Shown here: positions 1 to 6,463 of the stretch, in pieces
Numbering within the stretch: position 1 is the stretch's first letter
Layout of the letters: each line of letters starts with the position of its first letter
Assembly (NCBI GenBank): GCA_016867955.1
Contig: VGIE01000020.1
Coordinates: 1 to 13,041, forward strand
DNA length: 13,041 bases
Reading direction: 5' to 3'
Source of the DNA: Betaproteobacteria bacterium
Lineage (GTDB): Bacteria > Pseudomonadota > Gammaproteobacteria > Burkholderiales > SG8-39
Program-made: the position numbers and the translations under genes
Notes under the pieces: model-generated
Told to the model about the DNA's origin: nothing
Database searches by the model: none
What the model saw: the letters and a program-made list of their open reading frames with translations, nothing else

Positions 1-1170
1 GCGCAGCTGCCGTGCCGCCACGTCCATGACGCATTCGCGGGCAACGGTCTCGAACATCCACGGACCGCGATAGGCGCCCAGGCCCACGGTGTTGGTGTAG
101 TAGGTGCGCGAGCGGAAGGCGTACTTCGGGATGCGGTAAGGGCCGGGAAACACTTCGGAGGCCTTGGGTCCGGGGCCCGCGTGCCAGGCGTAGGAGCCGG
201 CGTCGCCCATGTAGTCGAAGGAGGCGGCCTGGATGATGCCGTCCTTGTCGAAGGCGAATTTGACTCTGGCCGATTCCTCGCGCGCGCTGTTGGAGGCAAC
301 CAGGTGCTCCATGCGATCCTCGATCCACTTCACCGGGCGGCCGCATTTGCGGGCTGCGGCGATGATGGCGATCTCGTCGCGGTTGGGATGCACCTTGAGG
401 CCGAAGCCGCCGCCGACATCGAAGGCCAGCACGCGCACCTGGTGCGCAGCGAGGCCGAATACTTGGGCAAAGTATTTCGCCGCCAGGTGCGGGCCCTGCG
501 TCGACAGGTGCACTGTCATCTCGTTGAGCGGGGAGAACATGGCGATCAGGCCGCGCGTCTCCATGGGCATGGCGAGGTGGCGCTGCTGGTGGATGGTCTC
601 CTCCACCACATGCGCGGCCTTGGCGAAGATTGCGTCGATCTCGGCGTCCGGCGGCGAGGCGACTTCGAGCACGAGGTTGGTGCCGATCTCCGCGTGCACC
701 GCGGGCTTGTCCGCCGCGGTCAGGTAGTCCAGCACCGGGTCTTCGGGGTCGTAGTCGACCATAATGAGTTCGGCGGCGTCCTCGGCGATGTAGCGGTCGT
801 CCGCCAGCACCATGGCCACGGCATCGCCGGCAAAGCGCACGTCGGTCTCCGACAACGGCAGCAGGCGCGGGTACTGCACCGCAGGCGGATAGAACATGCT
901 GCGCATTGGCGTTGCGGTCATTCCGTTCAGGTCGGCGCCGGTATAAACGGCGAAGACGCCGGGTACGGCGCGCGCGTCTCCGGTCTCGATCGACTTGATC
1001 TTCGCCCGGGCATGCGGGCTGCGAACGAACGCTGCATGCAGCATGCCGGGGAGCGCGTGGTCGTCCACATAACGGCCGCGACCCGTGAGCAGGCGCGGGT
1101 CTTCCTTGCGGCCGATGTACTGGCCCACATAGCGGGCGGCGCTGGGACCGTCCCGGGCGATGTCGCTCAT
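1..1170 (-). CDS. Molybdopterin-binding (large) subunit of a xanthine dehydrogenase/CO dehydrogenase-family hydroxylase, 3' part missing
   Basis: This is the catalytic subunit of a molybdenum hydroxylase, the part that would hold the molybdopterin cofactor and oxidise the substrate. The first 390 residues are visible and the rest lies beyond the left edge. The family is usually about 770–800 residues, so roughly half is present. The N-terminus carries the family signature GRGRYVDD and an aldehyde-oxidase a/b-hammerhead region (about residues 15–130). The cofactor-contacting glycine loop GGGFG is at 253–257 and the active-site loop AYRGPW at 366–371. Form I CO dehydrogenase has AYxCSFR at the latter site, with a Cys that binds copper; here Gly369 sits in its place, so CO oxidation is unlikely. 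The ATG lies 2 bases after the stop of the iron-sulfur subunit gene, which indicates an operon. The substrate cannot be told from sequence; nicotinate-, xanthine-, aldehyde- or aromatic-type substrates are all possible. Confidence 0.93.
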   Translation of the reverse strand, partial: MSDIARDGPSAARYVGQYIGRKEDPRLLTGRGRYVDDHALPGMLHAAFVRSPHARAKIKSIETGDARAVPGVFAVYTGADLNGMTATPMRSMFYPPAVQYPRLLPLSETDVRFAGDAVAMVLADDRYIAEDAAELIMVDYDPEDPVLDYLTAADKPAVHAEIGTNLVLEVASPPDAEIDAIFAKAAHVVEETIHQQRHLAMPMETRGLIAMFSPLNEMTVHLSTQGPHLAAKYFAQVFGLAAHQVRVLAFDVGGGFGLKVHPNRDEIAIIAAARKCGRPVKWIEDRMEHLVASNSAREESARVKFAFDKDGIIQAASFDYMGDAGSYAWHAGPGPKASEVFPGPYRIPKYAFRSRTYYTNTVGLGAYRGPWMFETVARECVMDVAARQLR

Positions 1171-1172
1171 GG

Positions 1173-1658
1173 TCAGGCCTTTGCCGTGGTGTTCTGCGTG
1201 GCCAGCTTCTTCACGGCGCGCAGGATGCCCTGGTAGCCGGTGCAGCGGCAGATATGCCCTGACAATGCGGCCTTCATTTCCTCTTCGCTCACGTTGTCGC
1301 CGCGCTCCACCAGCGATACCAGCGTCATGACGAATCCCGGCGTGCAGAATCCGCACTGCAGGCCGTGCTCTTCGTGCAGCACCTGCTGCACGCGGTGCAG
1401 CGTGCCGTCCTGGCTGGCGACGCCTTCGACGGTGCGCACGTCGGCACCGTCGGCCTGCACTGCCAGCATCAGGCAGGAACGCACTGCGACGCCATCGACG
1501 ATGACCGTGCAGGCGCCACAGACGCCGTGCTCGCATCCGATGTGCGTGCCCGTCAGGTTGCAGTCCTGGCGCAGGAAGTCAGCCAGAGTGCGGCGGGCGG
1601 GAACCGTCTTCTTGTAGACGGCGCCATTGATCCTGGATTCGATGTTGTGGTCGCTCAT
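1173..1658 (-). CDS. [2Fe-2S] iron-sulfur (small) subunit of the molybdenum hydroxylase (CoxS-like)
   Basis: This 161-residue electron-transfer subunit passes electrons from the molybdenum centre to FAD. The N-terminal plant-ferredoxin-type cluster ligands are visible as C42, C47, C50 and C62 in the pattern GCEHGVCGAC...C. The C-terminal four-helix cluster uses C102, C105, C137 and C139 (QCGFCTPG and CRCTGY). All eight cysteines expected for the family are present, and the length is typical. A longer reading of the frame is possible upstream, but the ATG at 1658 is preferred: it has the ribosome binding site AAAGGA about 6 bases upstream, and it overlaps the FAD-subunit stop as ATGA. Translational coupling with both neighbours is therefore likely. 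It acts as the middle subunit of an (alpha-beta-gamma)2-type cytoplasmic enzyme (family knowledge). Confidence 0.96.
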   Translation of the reverse strand: MSDHNIESRINGAVYKKTVPARRTLADFLRQDCNLTGTHIGCEHGVCGACTVIVDGVAVRSCLMLAVQADGADVRTVEGVASQDGTLHRVQQVLHEEHGLQCGFCTPGFVMTLVSLVERGDNVSEEEMKAALSGHICRCTGYQGILRAVKKLATQNTTAKA

Positions 1659-2527
1659 GCGATTCCTTTCATTGCGACAGCTTTCTTGATGACGCGGGCG
1701 GCGAGGCGGCCGCCGACGATGCGGCGATAGGCCACGGTTGCGTGGATGTCGTCCCAGGGTTCGGTGTCGGCCACGGCGAGGGCGGCGATTGCGGGGATGT
1801 CGAGCTTCGCGGCCGATTGGCCGACCAGGGCCTTCTCCGCCTGCACGGCAACGCAGGGTGTCTGCGCCATGCCGAACCAGCCGATGCCGGCCCGGGTAAT
1901 CTTGCCGCCGGCGTCGATGGCGAGGGCAACGACGATGCCGGTCAGCGCAAAATCGCCGGGACGCCGGGCGATTTCGTCGACCGCCATGGCGGTGCCTTGG
2001 GGCCAATGCGGGAAATGGACCGCATGGATCATCTCGCCAGTCTTGATCGCCGTGGTATACGCCGCCTCGTAGAAATCGCGCGCCGGGATTGTTCGTGTGC
2101 CGCCCTTGGAACGCAGTTCGATCTGCGCGCCGAGGGCAACGGCGGTGGCTGGGTACTCGGAGGCCGGTTCACCCAAGGCGATCGAGCCGCCGATGGTCCC
2201 GCGGTTGCGCGTCTGATGGTGGCCGACGAGGCGGGTCGCCGCCGCGAGCGCGGGTGCATGCTTGCCAACAAGCGCGTCCTGCATGATGGTGTTCTGGCGC
2301 GTCATCGCGCCGATGCGCAGCGAGGATCCCTCCGCCTTGGTGCCTGCGAGTTCTGCGATGCGGTTGATGTCGACGAGCACGGAGGGGCGGGCGAGGCGCA
2401 GCGCCAGCATCGGAACCAGGCTCTGACCGCCGGCGATGACGCGGGCGTCCTCGCCGAACTCGGCCAGGCGGCTTACTGCGTCGTCCGTGCTGGTGGCAAC
2501 GACGTAGTCAAAGGCAGCGGGTTTCAT
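1655..2527 (-). CDS. FAD-binding (medium) subunit of the molybdenum hydroxylase (CoxM-like)
   Basis: This 290-residue subunit binds FAD and delivers electrons to the final acceptor. Both hallmark FAD loops of the family are visible: IAGGQSL at residues 31–37 and TIGGS at 111–115, the latter followed by ALGEPASEYPA. A C-terminal CO-dehydrogenase flavoprotein domain ends with the usual YRRIVGGRLAARVIKKA helix. The length is normal for CoxM/CutM-type subunits. It is the first gene of the visible operon, ahead of the small and large subunits. The ATG at 2527 has a purine-rich stretch (GAAGAGGTG) ending about 5 bases upstream that can serve as a ribosome binding site. I could not find a convincing sigma70 promoter in the gap upstream. 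The order medium-small-large is one of the two common arrangements of these operons. Confidence 0.95.
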   Translation of the reverse strand: MKPAAFDYVVATSTDDAVSRLAEFGEDARVIAGGQSLVPMLALRLARPSVLVDINRIAELAGTKAEGSSLRIGAMTRQNTIMQDALVGKHAPALAAATRLVGHHQTRNRGTIGGSIALGEPASEYPATAVALGAQIELRSKGGTRTIPARDFYEAAYTTAIKTGEMIHAVHFPHWPQGTAMAVDEIARRPGDFALTGIVVALAIDAGGKITRAGIGWFGMAQTPCVAVQAEKALVGQSAAKLDIPAIAALAVADTEPWDDIHATVAYRRIVGGRLAARVIKKAVAMKGIA

Positions 2528-2810
2528 GCGAACACCTCTTCAAGATTCGACCTGAGGATCTGCGGATCGGGGATTGTGGCGAGGCGCGGAAACCATTGAT
2601 CGAGGTTTCTGCGAGGCGATCTCCAGGGCGAAACGTTACTTCCTCGATTCGCTTTTTGCAACCGGGGCTGCGCACGGGGCTCATGGCGCGGCGCTGCATG
2701 AAGGCTACAATGCCGTCCATGCGCCGCGCTGATTGCGCCGTGCGGCCGCGAAGCGCTGCTGATTGCCCGGAATTGATGTCCCGTATCCCAGCTGACCCGA
2801 ACGCCTGTCC
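2528..2810. other. Divergent intergenic region between the Mo-hydroxylase operon and the EI24 gene
   Basis: These 283 bases must hold promoters for both divergent transcription units. On the plus strand a TACAAT hexamer (2706–2711) resembles a -10 box but has no recognisable -35. An ATG follows it 7 bases later (2719), opening a 31-codon frame whose TGA (2812–2814) overlaps the EI24 ATG as ATGA. On the minus strand the best -35-like hexamer is TTGCAA, about 17 bases before the weak -10 TAACGT. No clear operator, terminator or conserved RNA was seen. Confidence 0.4.
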
Positions 2811-3563
2811 ATGACCCCGATCCCTCGCGCACTGCTCAAGGCACTGGTGAGCCTCGCGCATCCCAGGATGTTCCTGCTGCTGCTGCTCCCCATCGTCGTG
2901 ACCATCGTCGCCTGGTTGGTCCTGGGAATCGCGTTCTGGTCGCAGGCCGTGGCGTGGCTGGATGCGCAGATGCGCGACTGGGAAATGCTGGAATGGCTGC
3001 TCGCCTACTGGCCGCTGACGCTGGTAGCGGCGCATGCGGCCTGGGTGTTGTTGATTGCACTGATGGTGCCCGTACTGATTATCGTTACGGTGCTCGTGGT
3101 AGGAATTTTCGCCATGCCGATCATGGTGTCACATGTTGCGGCACGCAGTTACGCGCAGCTCGACGAGCGTCATGGCGGCACCTTGGTTGGCAGCGTGTGG
3201 AACAGTGTGGCGGCGGTGGCATGGGTTGCGCTGCTAGCGCTGATCACCGCCCCGCTCTGGGTGTTCCCGCCGGCATGGCCCCTGCTGACGCTGGGCCTGC
3301 TCGGCTACCTGAACCAGCGCGTGTTCCGCTACGATGCGCTGGCCACGCATGCTTCGGCGGAGGAGATCAGTCTTCTGCTGGGCAGGGAGCGCTGGAGCCT
3401 GTTGGCGCTGGGTGCGATCACCGCGTTTGCGGCGCATGTCCCGCTGCTCGGCTTCTTTGCGCCTGTCTACGGCGGTCTGGTGTTCATCCACTTCGCGCTT
3501 GATCGCCTGCGCGCGCTGCGCGAGGCCCCGCTCGAGGGGCGATGGACGCGAGTCGGGAACTGA
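2811..3563 (+). CDS. EI24 domain-containing (CysZ-like) inner-membrane protein
   Basis: This 250-residue hydrophobic protein is related to the EI24/CysZ membrane family. It has long apolar segments near residues 18–42, 50–100 (two spans), 130–165 and 195–230, which suggests about six membrane crossings. CysZ itself supports sulfate uptake for cysteine synthesis, but the generic EI24 members of betaproteobacteria are uncharacterised, so no substrate is assigned. A proline-rich turn (PLWVFPPAWP, about 147–156) and the sequence LLGYLNQRVFRYDALA, typical of the family, support the call. The C-terminus is basic and probably cytoplasmic. The start at 2811 overlaps the end of a short upstream frame, and there is no strong Shine-Dalgarno sequence ahead of it. 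The next gene starts 36 bases downstream on the same strand, so the two probably share a transcript. Confidence 0.85.
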   Translation: MTPIPRALLKALVSLAHPRMFLLLLLPIVVTIVAWLVLGIAFWSQAVAWLDAQMRDWEMLEWLLAYWPLTLVAAHAAWVLLIALMVPVLIIVTVLVVGIFAMPIMVSHVAARSYAQLDERHGGTLVGSVWNSVAAVAWVALLALITAPLWVFPPAWPLLTLGLLGYLNQRVFRYDALATHASAEEISLLLGRERWSLLALGAITAFAAHVPLLGFFAPVYGGLVFIHFALDRLRALREAPLEGRWTRVGN

Positions 3564-3599
3564 GCGGGCGGGCAGGTAGGACTCTTCCTGGAGGCACTC

Positions 3600-4349
3600 A
3601 TGCTGGGCGCTATCATCATCGGCGACGAAATCACCCGCGGTAAGCGGCAGGACAAGCACTTCGGCAAGCTGATTGAGATCCTGCGCGCGCGCGGCATGCG
3701 CCTCGACTGGGCGCAGTATCTGGGAGATGACCCGACACTGATCGCGGCGACGCTCAAGCGCACCCTGGCAGGGGCGGACATCGTCTTCAGTTTCGGTGGC
3801 ATCGGCGCGACGCCGGATGACCACACTCGCCAGAGCGCGGCTGAGGCACTCGGCGTGGACCTCGTCCTGCACCCGGAAGCGGAGGCCGAGATTCGCGCAC
3901 GTGCAGGCGTGGAGGTCACTCCGTTCAGGCTGAAGATGGGCGAGTTCCCGCTCGGGGCGGTGATCATTCCGAATCCCTACAACCGCATCCCCGGCTTCTC
4001 GGTGGGCGATCATCACTTCGTTCCCGGCTTTCCGGTGATGGCCTGGCCGATGGTGGAATGGGTGTTGGACAGGCGGTACCCGCATCTGTTCAACAGCGTG
4101 CGCGAGGCGGATGCTGCCATCATGGTCTACGGATTACCCGAAAGCGCTGTCACGCCGCTCATGCAGGAAGTCGAGTCGCGCTTTGCCGGTATCAAGACCT
4201 TCAGCCTGCCAAGCGTCGGGGAGGACGGTTCGCGCCGTCACATTGAGCTGGGCGCACGAGGCGTCCCGGAAGAAGTCGGTCCCGCGCTGGAGATGCTGCA
4301 GGCCGGCGTGGACGCGCTGAAGGGCAGTTGGGAGCCGAAGTCCCCATGA
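3600..4349 (+). CDS. Stand-alone CinA N-terminal/MoaB-Mog-type (molybdopterin-binding fold) protein
   Basis: This 249-residue protein has the MoCF-biosynthesis fold found in MoaB/Mog and the N-terminal half of CinA. Visible signatures are GDEIT at 8–12 and GGIGATPDDHTR at 66–77, which corresponds to the family's GG(L/I)GPTxDD loop, followed by the IPNPYNRIPGF segment and the VPGFPVMAW loop (about 121–152). The C-terminal amidohydrolase domain of full CinA is missing, so it is not a complete competence/damage-inducible protein. In the database such proteins are usually named 'molybdopterin-binding protein' or 'competence/damage-inducible protein A', but actual cofactor binding is unproven. A GGAGG-like ribosome binding site precedes the ATG by 6–7 bases. 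It follows the EI24 gene closely. The nearby Mo hydroxylase lies on the other strand, and I see no evidence of a functional link. Confidence 0.88.
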   Translation: MLGAIIIGDEITRGKRQDKHFGKLIEILRARGMRLDWAQYLGDDPTLIAATLKRTLAGADIVFSFGGIGATPDDHTRQSAAEALGVDLVLHPEAEAEIRARAGVEVTPFRLKMGEFPLGAVIIPNPYNRIPGFSVGDHHFVPGFPVMAWPMVEWVLDRRYPHLFNSVREADAAIMVYGLPESAVTPLMQEVESRFAGIKTFSLPSVGEDGSRRHIELGARGVPEEVGPALEMLQAGVDALKGSWEPKSP

Positions 4350-4431
4350 ACGCTGGCGGCTCCCGCCGCCAGGGAGGAGTCGTCTGCCCGCGTTGCAGGA
4401 TGCCAGGCCGATTGCGCAGCGCTTGGGAATG

Positions 4432-4463
4432 AAAAAAGTCCCCGGCATTTTTGCCGGGGACTT
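4432..4463 (-). terminator. Rho-independent terminator for the phasin transcript
   Basis: A perfect 12-bp stem (4436–4447 paired with 4452–4463, core AGTCCCCGGC/GCCGGGGACT) encloses a 4-base loop. Read on the minus strand, the stem is followed by a run of T (six in all, counting two in the stem base). On the plus strand no T run follows, so it is oriented to stop transcription coming from the phasin gene and would be weak for the CinA-like gene on the other side. Confidence 0.85.
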
Positions 4464-4570
4464 CCACAACGACGTCCGCGGGGAGGAGAAGGGTCCGCGA
4501 GCGCAGCTGCCTTGCAAAGATCGTTCTCGAGGCCTCAACGGATTTCGTCAGGGCCGCCGAAGCAGGGGAG

Positions 4571-4593
4571 CGCGAGGGGGGTATCCCCTCGCG
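4571..4593 (-). repeat. Inverted repeat just after the phasin stop codon
   Basis: A 9-bp perfect stem (CGCGAGGGG paired with CCCCTCGCG) with a 5-base loop starts 13 bases after the phasin stop. No T run follows on either strand, so it does not look like a terminator by itself. It could protect the 3' end of an abundant phasin mRNA or pause polymerase before the true terminator about 110 bases further on. This function is inferred. Confidence 0.5.
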
Positions 4594-4606
4594 TTGTTAG
4601 GTACTC

Positions 4607-5146
4607 TTACTTCTTCTTGCCTTCCTTGACCGCGTGCGCAACGTTGGATGCGGCGATAAAGTTTGCTTCGGCAAGCTCGGTGGCCTGCTTGGAAATCTTG
4701 CTGATGCTGTCGTAGGCCGAATTGGCGGCGGCGAGCGCCGATTTCACCGCGGCAACTGCGACGTCGGAGCCTGCCGGCGCGTTCTTGGATACCTTGTCCA
4801 CCAGCGCAACCACGCTCTTGTTGAAGTCGCTGGTCTGAGCCTCGACCAGTTTGGTCAGTTCACCCTGTGACTGCGTGGCGACGTCGTAGACGCTGCGCGA
4901 GTAGGCGATGGCCTTTTCGATCGTGGGCTGGGCGGCCGAAGTGTTCAGGGTCACGATTTCCTGCACGTCCTTGGCGTTCAACACGTCCTTGGTGTGCGCG
5001 ACGCTGTCTTCGAATGCCGACTTGGTGGCATTGAAGGTCAGGGCCGACAAACGTTCGAAAGCGGCGAACTGGCTGTGCGCGAGGCTGATCAGGGTTTCGA
5101 CGCCAGCCTTGTTTGTTGCGACGACTTGTTCCGGGGTAACGTACAT
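4607..5146 (-). CDS. phaP: Phasin (polyhydroxyalkanoate granule-associated protein)
   Basis: This 179-residue protein matches the PhaP/Phasin_2 family, which coats polyhydroxyalkanoate granules in the cytoplasm and controls their number and size. It begins MYVTPEQVVATNKAGVETL, a typical phasin opening. It is almost entirely amphipathic alpha-helix, rich in Ala, Ser, Val and Lys, with no cysteine. It carries the QPTIEKAIAYSRSVYDVA segment common in betaproteobacterial phasins and ends in a lysine tail (KEGKKK). The length is close to the usual 180–190 residues. The frame is open 50 codons further upstream, but ATG 5146 is chosen because AGGAGA lies 7 bases ahead and the promoter mapped upstream would make the longer form untranslatable. 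It has its own promoter, operators and terminator, so it is probably monocistronic. No phaC, phaA, phaB or phaR gene lies in the window. Confidence 0.96.
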   Translation of the reverse strand: MYVTPEQVVATNKAGVETLISLAHSQFAAFERLSALTFNATKSAFEDSVAHTKDVLNAKDVQEIVTLNTSAAQPTIEKAIAYSRSVYDVATQSQGELTKLVEAQTSDFNKSVVALVDKVSKNAPAGSDVAVAAVKSALAAANSAYDSISKISKQATELAEANFIAASNVAHAVKEGKKK

Positions 5147-5246
5147 GTCAAGCTCTCCTGGTTCATCAATTGGTCGCGGAACAGGTGAGGCCAGTGCTGC
5201 GAATGAGTAATTCGTATGACTTGTCTTGCAGGCCACCACTGCGTGT

Positions 5247-5263
5247 ATATTGCGGTGCAACAA
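5247..5263 (-). promoter_or_regulatory. Candidate PhaR operator 1, overlapping the phasin transcription start
   Basis: On the minus strand this reads TTGTTGCACCGCAATAT, containing the dyad TTGC-N3-GCAA. It matches operator 2 at 16 of 17 positions. It begins about 6 bases downstream of the -10 box, so a bound repressor would cover the start of transcription. Published PhaR sites have a similar architecture (CTGC-N3/4-GCAG), so PhaR is the natural candidate; the identity of the regulator is inferred. Confidence 0.6.
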
Positions 5264-5268
5264 CTTAG

Positions 5269-5296
5269 ATTCTAAGCGTTTTATCGAGCGTGTCAA
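5269..5296 (-). promoter_or_regulatory. phaP: Sigma70-type promoter of the phasin gene
   Basis: On the minus strand a perfect -35 box TTGACA (5291–5296) is followed by a 16-base spacer and the -10 box TAGAAT (5269–5274). Transcription should begin near 5262, leaving a leader of about 115 bases before the phasin ATG. The strong hexamers suit a protein made in bulk when polymer accumulates. The promoter is bracketed by two matching dyads. Confidence 0.75.
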
Positions 5297-5301
5297 GAAA
5301 A

Positions 5302-5318
5302 ATATTGCGTTGCAACAA
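5302..5318 (-). promoter_or_regulatory. Candidate PhaR operator 2, just upstream of the phasin -35 box
   Basis: On the minus strand this reads TTGTTGCAACGCAATAT, again with TTGC-N3-GCAA. It ends 5 bases before the -35 hexamer. Its centre is 55 bases from that of operator 1, about five helical turns, so two bound repressors could lie on roughly the same face of the DNA and contact each other across the promoter. Confidence 0.6.
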
Positions 5319-5527
5319 GATTTTCGAGCAAGAATTTAATAGTATTTAGAATCAATACTTTATAATTATTCAGGCGCGATGCGCCGGGTTGCCGCTGTTT
5401 TCGCACGTTAGCAGTTGCTATGCTTCAAATATATGAATGATATAGATAAAAATAACCTCCCTTTGGCTTTTGGCGCTTTTCGTGTTCCGCTCGATGGCGG
5501 GCAGGGCGGGCCCCTGCGGGCGAGCGC
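5319..5527. other. AT-rich divergent intergenic region between the phasin and the EamA transporter
   Basis: The part from about 5319 to 5460 is much richer in A and T than the rest of the window. It contains a perfect TATAAT on the plus strand (5361–5366) without a convincing -35, a short dyad GGCGC-GAT-GCGCC (5373–5385) and a second dyad TAGCA-GT-TGCTA (5409–5420). These may belong to the transporter promoter, but none is decisive. From 5461 to 5527 the sequence returns to high GC. No small gene with a ribosome binding site was found. Confidence 0.4.
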
Positions 5528-6448
5528 GTGAGCGTTCGGAATTCTGCAACGCAACACGCCTCAACGCTGCCGCCATCTGCGTTGCTGCTGCTGGCAGGCC
5601 TGACCCTCGGCTGGGGTTTCAACTGGACCGTCATCAAGGTGGTCCTGGAAGACATGGCGCCGCTGTCCTTTCGCCTCTGGTGCCTGCTCGGCGGCGCGGC
5701 GGGCCTGTTCGCGCTGGCAAGGGCGAACGGGCTTGCCTGTCGTGTTCCCGAAGGCCAGTGGCAGCGCCTGTGCCTGATCGCGCTGTTCAACGTCGTGCTC
5801 TGGAACGTCTTTGTGGTCTTCGGCGTGCGCCTCATGGACTCGGGCCGCGCTGCGATCCTCACCTTTACCCTGCCGGTGTGGTCCACCCTCGGAGGAATAT
5901 GGTTGCTCGGCGAGCGGATGAACACCCGCAAGTGGCTGGGCCTCGTGCTCGGGGTCGGCGGCGTGCTGCTTCTTGTCTTGCCGGAATTGCACAGCATTGG
6001 CGAGGCGCCGCTGGGCACGATGCTGATGCTCGGTGCGTCCATATCGTGGGCGCTGGGTACGCTGTTCACCAAACGCTGGCCGGTGACTCTTCCCGCATCC
6101 TCATTCACGGCCTGGCAACTGCTGCTTTCGATCCCGCCCTTTGTGATCGGGTCACTCTGGCTGGAACCCGAGGGCATGTCATTTGCGGGGCTCGGTGTCT
6201 GGTCGATCCTCGGCGTCCTCTACAACATCTTCGTTTCGTTCATGTTCTGCATGTGGGCGTGGACGCGTATCGTGGTGATTGTTCCCGCGACCGTGTCGTC
6301 CCTGTCGCCGTTGCTGATTCCGGTGATCGGCGTTTTCAGTGGAATGCTCGTCCTCGGTGAAAAGCCGCAGTGGACCGACTTTGGCGCGCTGCTGCTGGTC
6401 TGCCTGGCGCTTGCAACGGTGGTGATTCCGCCGCGGCGGACAGCGTAG
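5528..6448 (+). CDS. EamA-family (DMT superfamily) transporter
   Basis: This 306-residue protein has the tandem five-helix EamA repeat of drug/metabolite transporters: about residues 17–145 and 158–300, ten predicted membrane spans in all. Visible family features are LTLGWGFNWTVIKVVLEDMAP in the first repeat, the LPVWSTLGGIWLLGE segment closing helix 4 of that repeat, and the matching LSPLLIPVIGVFSGMLVLGE in the second. These end in the conserved GE before the last helix of each half. It sits in the inner membrane and probably exports a small metabolite or amino acid; the substrate cannot be assigned. The start is uncertain: no ATG precedes the first helix in frame, so the GTG at 5528 is used although its ribosome binding site is weak. 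The gene is divergent from the phasin and converges on gluQRS with only 15 bases between the two stops. Confidence 0.88.
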   Translation: MSVRNSATQHASTLPPSALLLLAGLTLGWGFNWTVIKVVLEDMAPLSFRLWCLLGGAAGLFALARANGLACRVPEGQWQRLCLIALFNVVLWNVFVVFGVRLMDSGRAAILTFTLPVWSTLGGIWLLGERMNTRKWLGLVLGVGGVLLLVLPELHSIGEAPLGTMLMLGASISWALGTLFTKRWPVTLPASSFTAWQLLLSIPPFVIGSLWLEPEGMSFAGLGVWSILGVLYNIFVSFMFCMWAWTRIVVIVPATVSSLSPLLIPVIGVFSGMLVLGEKPQWTDFGALLLVCLALATVVIPPRRTA

Positions 6449-6463
6449 CACCGCGGGGCGTCG

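Noticed and set aside
181..1236. Long open frame on the plus strand (351 codons) opposite the Mo-hydroxylase large subunit
   Set aside because: It lies antisense to a gene with clear family motifs, its product is His/Arg/Gly-rich with no recognisable domain, and such frames are expected by chance in high-GC DNA.
1173..2006. Extended N-terminus (277 residues) for the iron-sulfur subunit
   Set aside because: The extra part is Arg/Pro/His-rich shadow of the FAD subunit gene; the internal ATG at 1658 has a ribosome binding site and gives the exact family length.
1..2527. Annotation as aerobic carbon monoxide dehydrogenase (coxMSL)
   Set aside because: The large subunit lacks the AYxCSFR loop with the Cu-binding Cys, so only the broader hydroxylase family is supported.
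2811..4349. Functional link of the CinA-like protein to the nearby molybdenum hydroxylase
   Set aside because: The genes are divergent, the CinA-like protein pairs with EI24, and such proteins occur widely without Mo hydroxylases nearby; adjacency alone is weak evidence.
5147..5296. 50-residue N-terminal extension of the phasin
   Set aside because: The promoter and predicted transcription start lie within this stretch, and the downstream ATG has a good ribosome binding site and family-like start.
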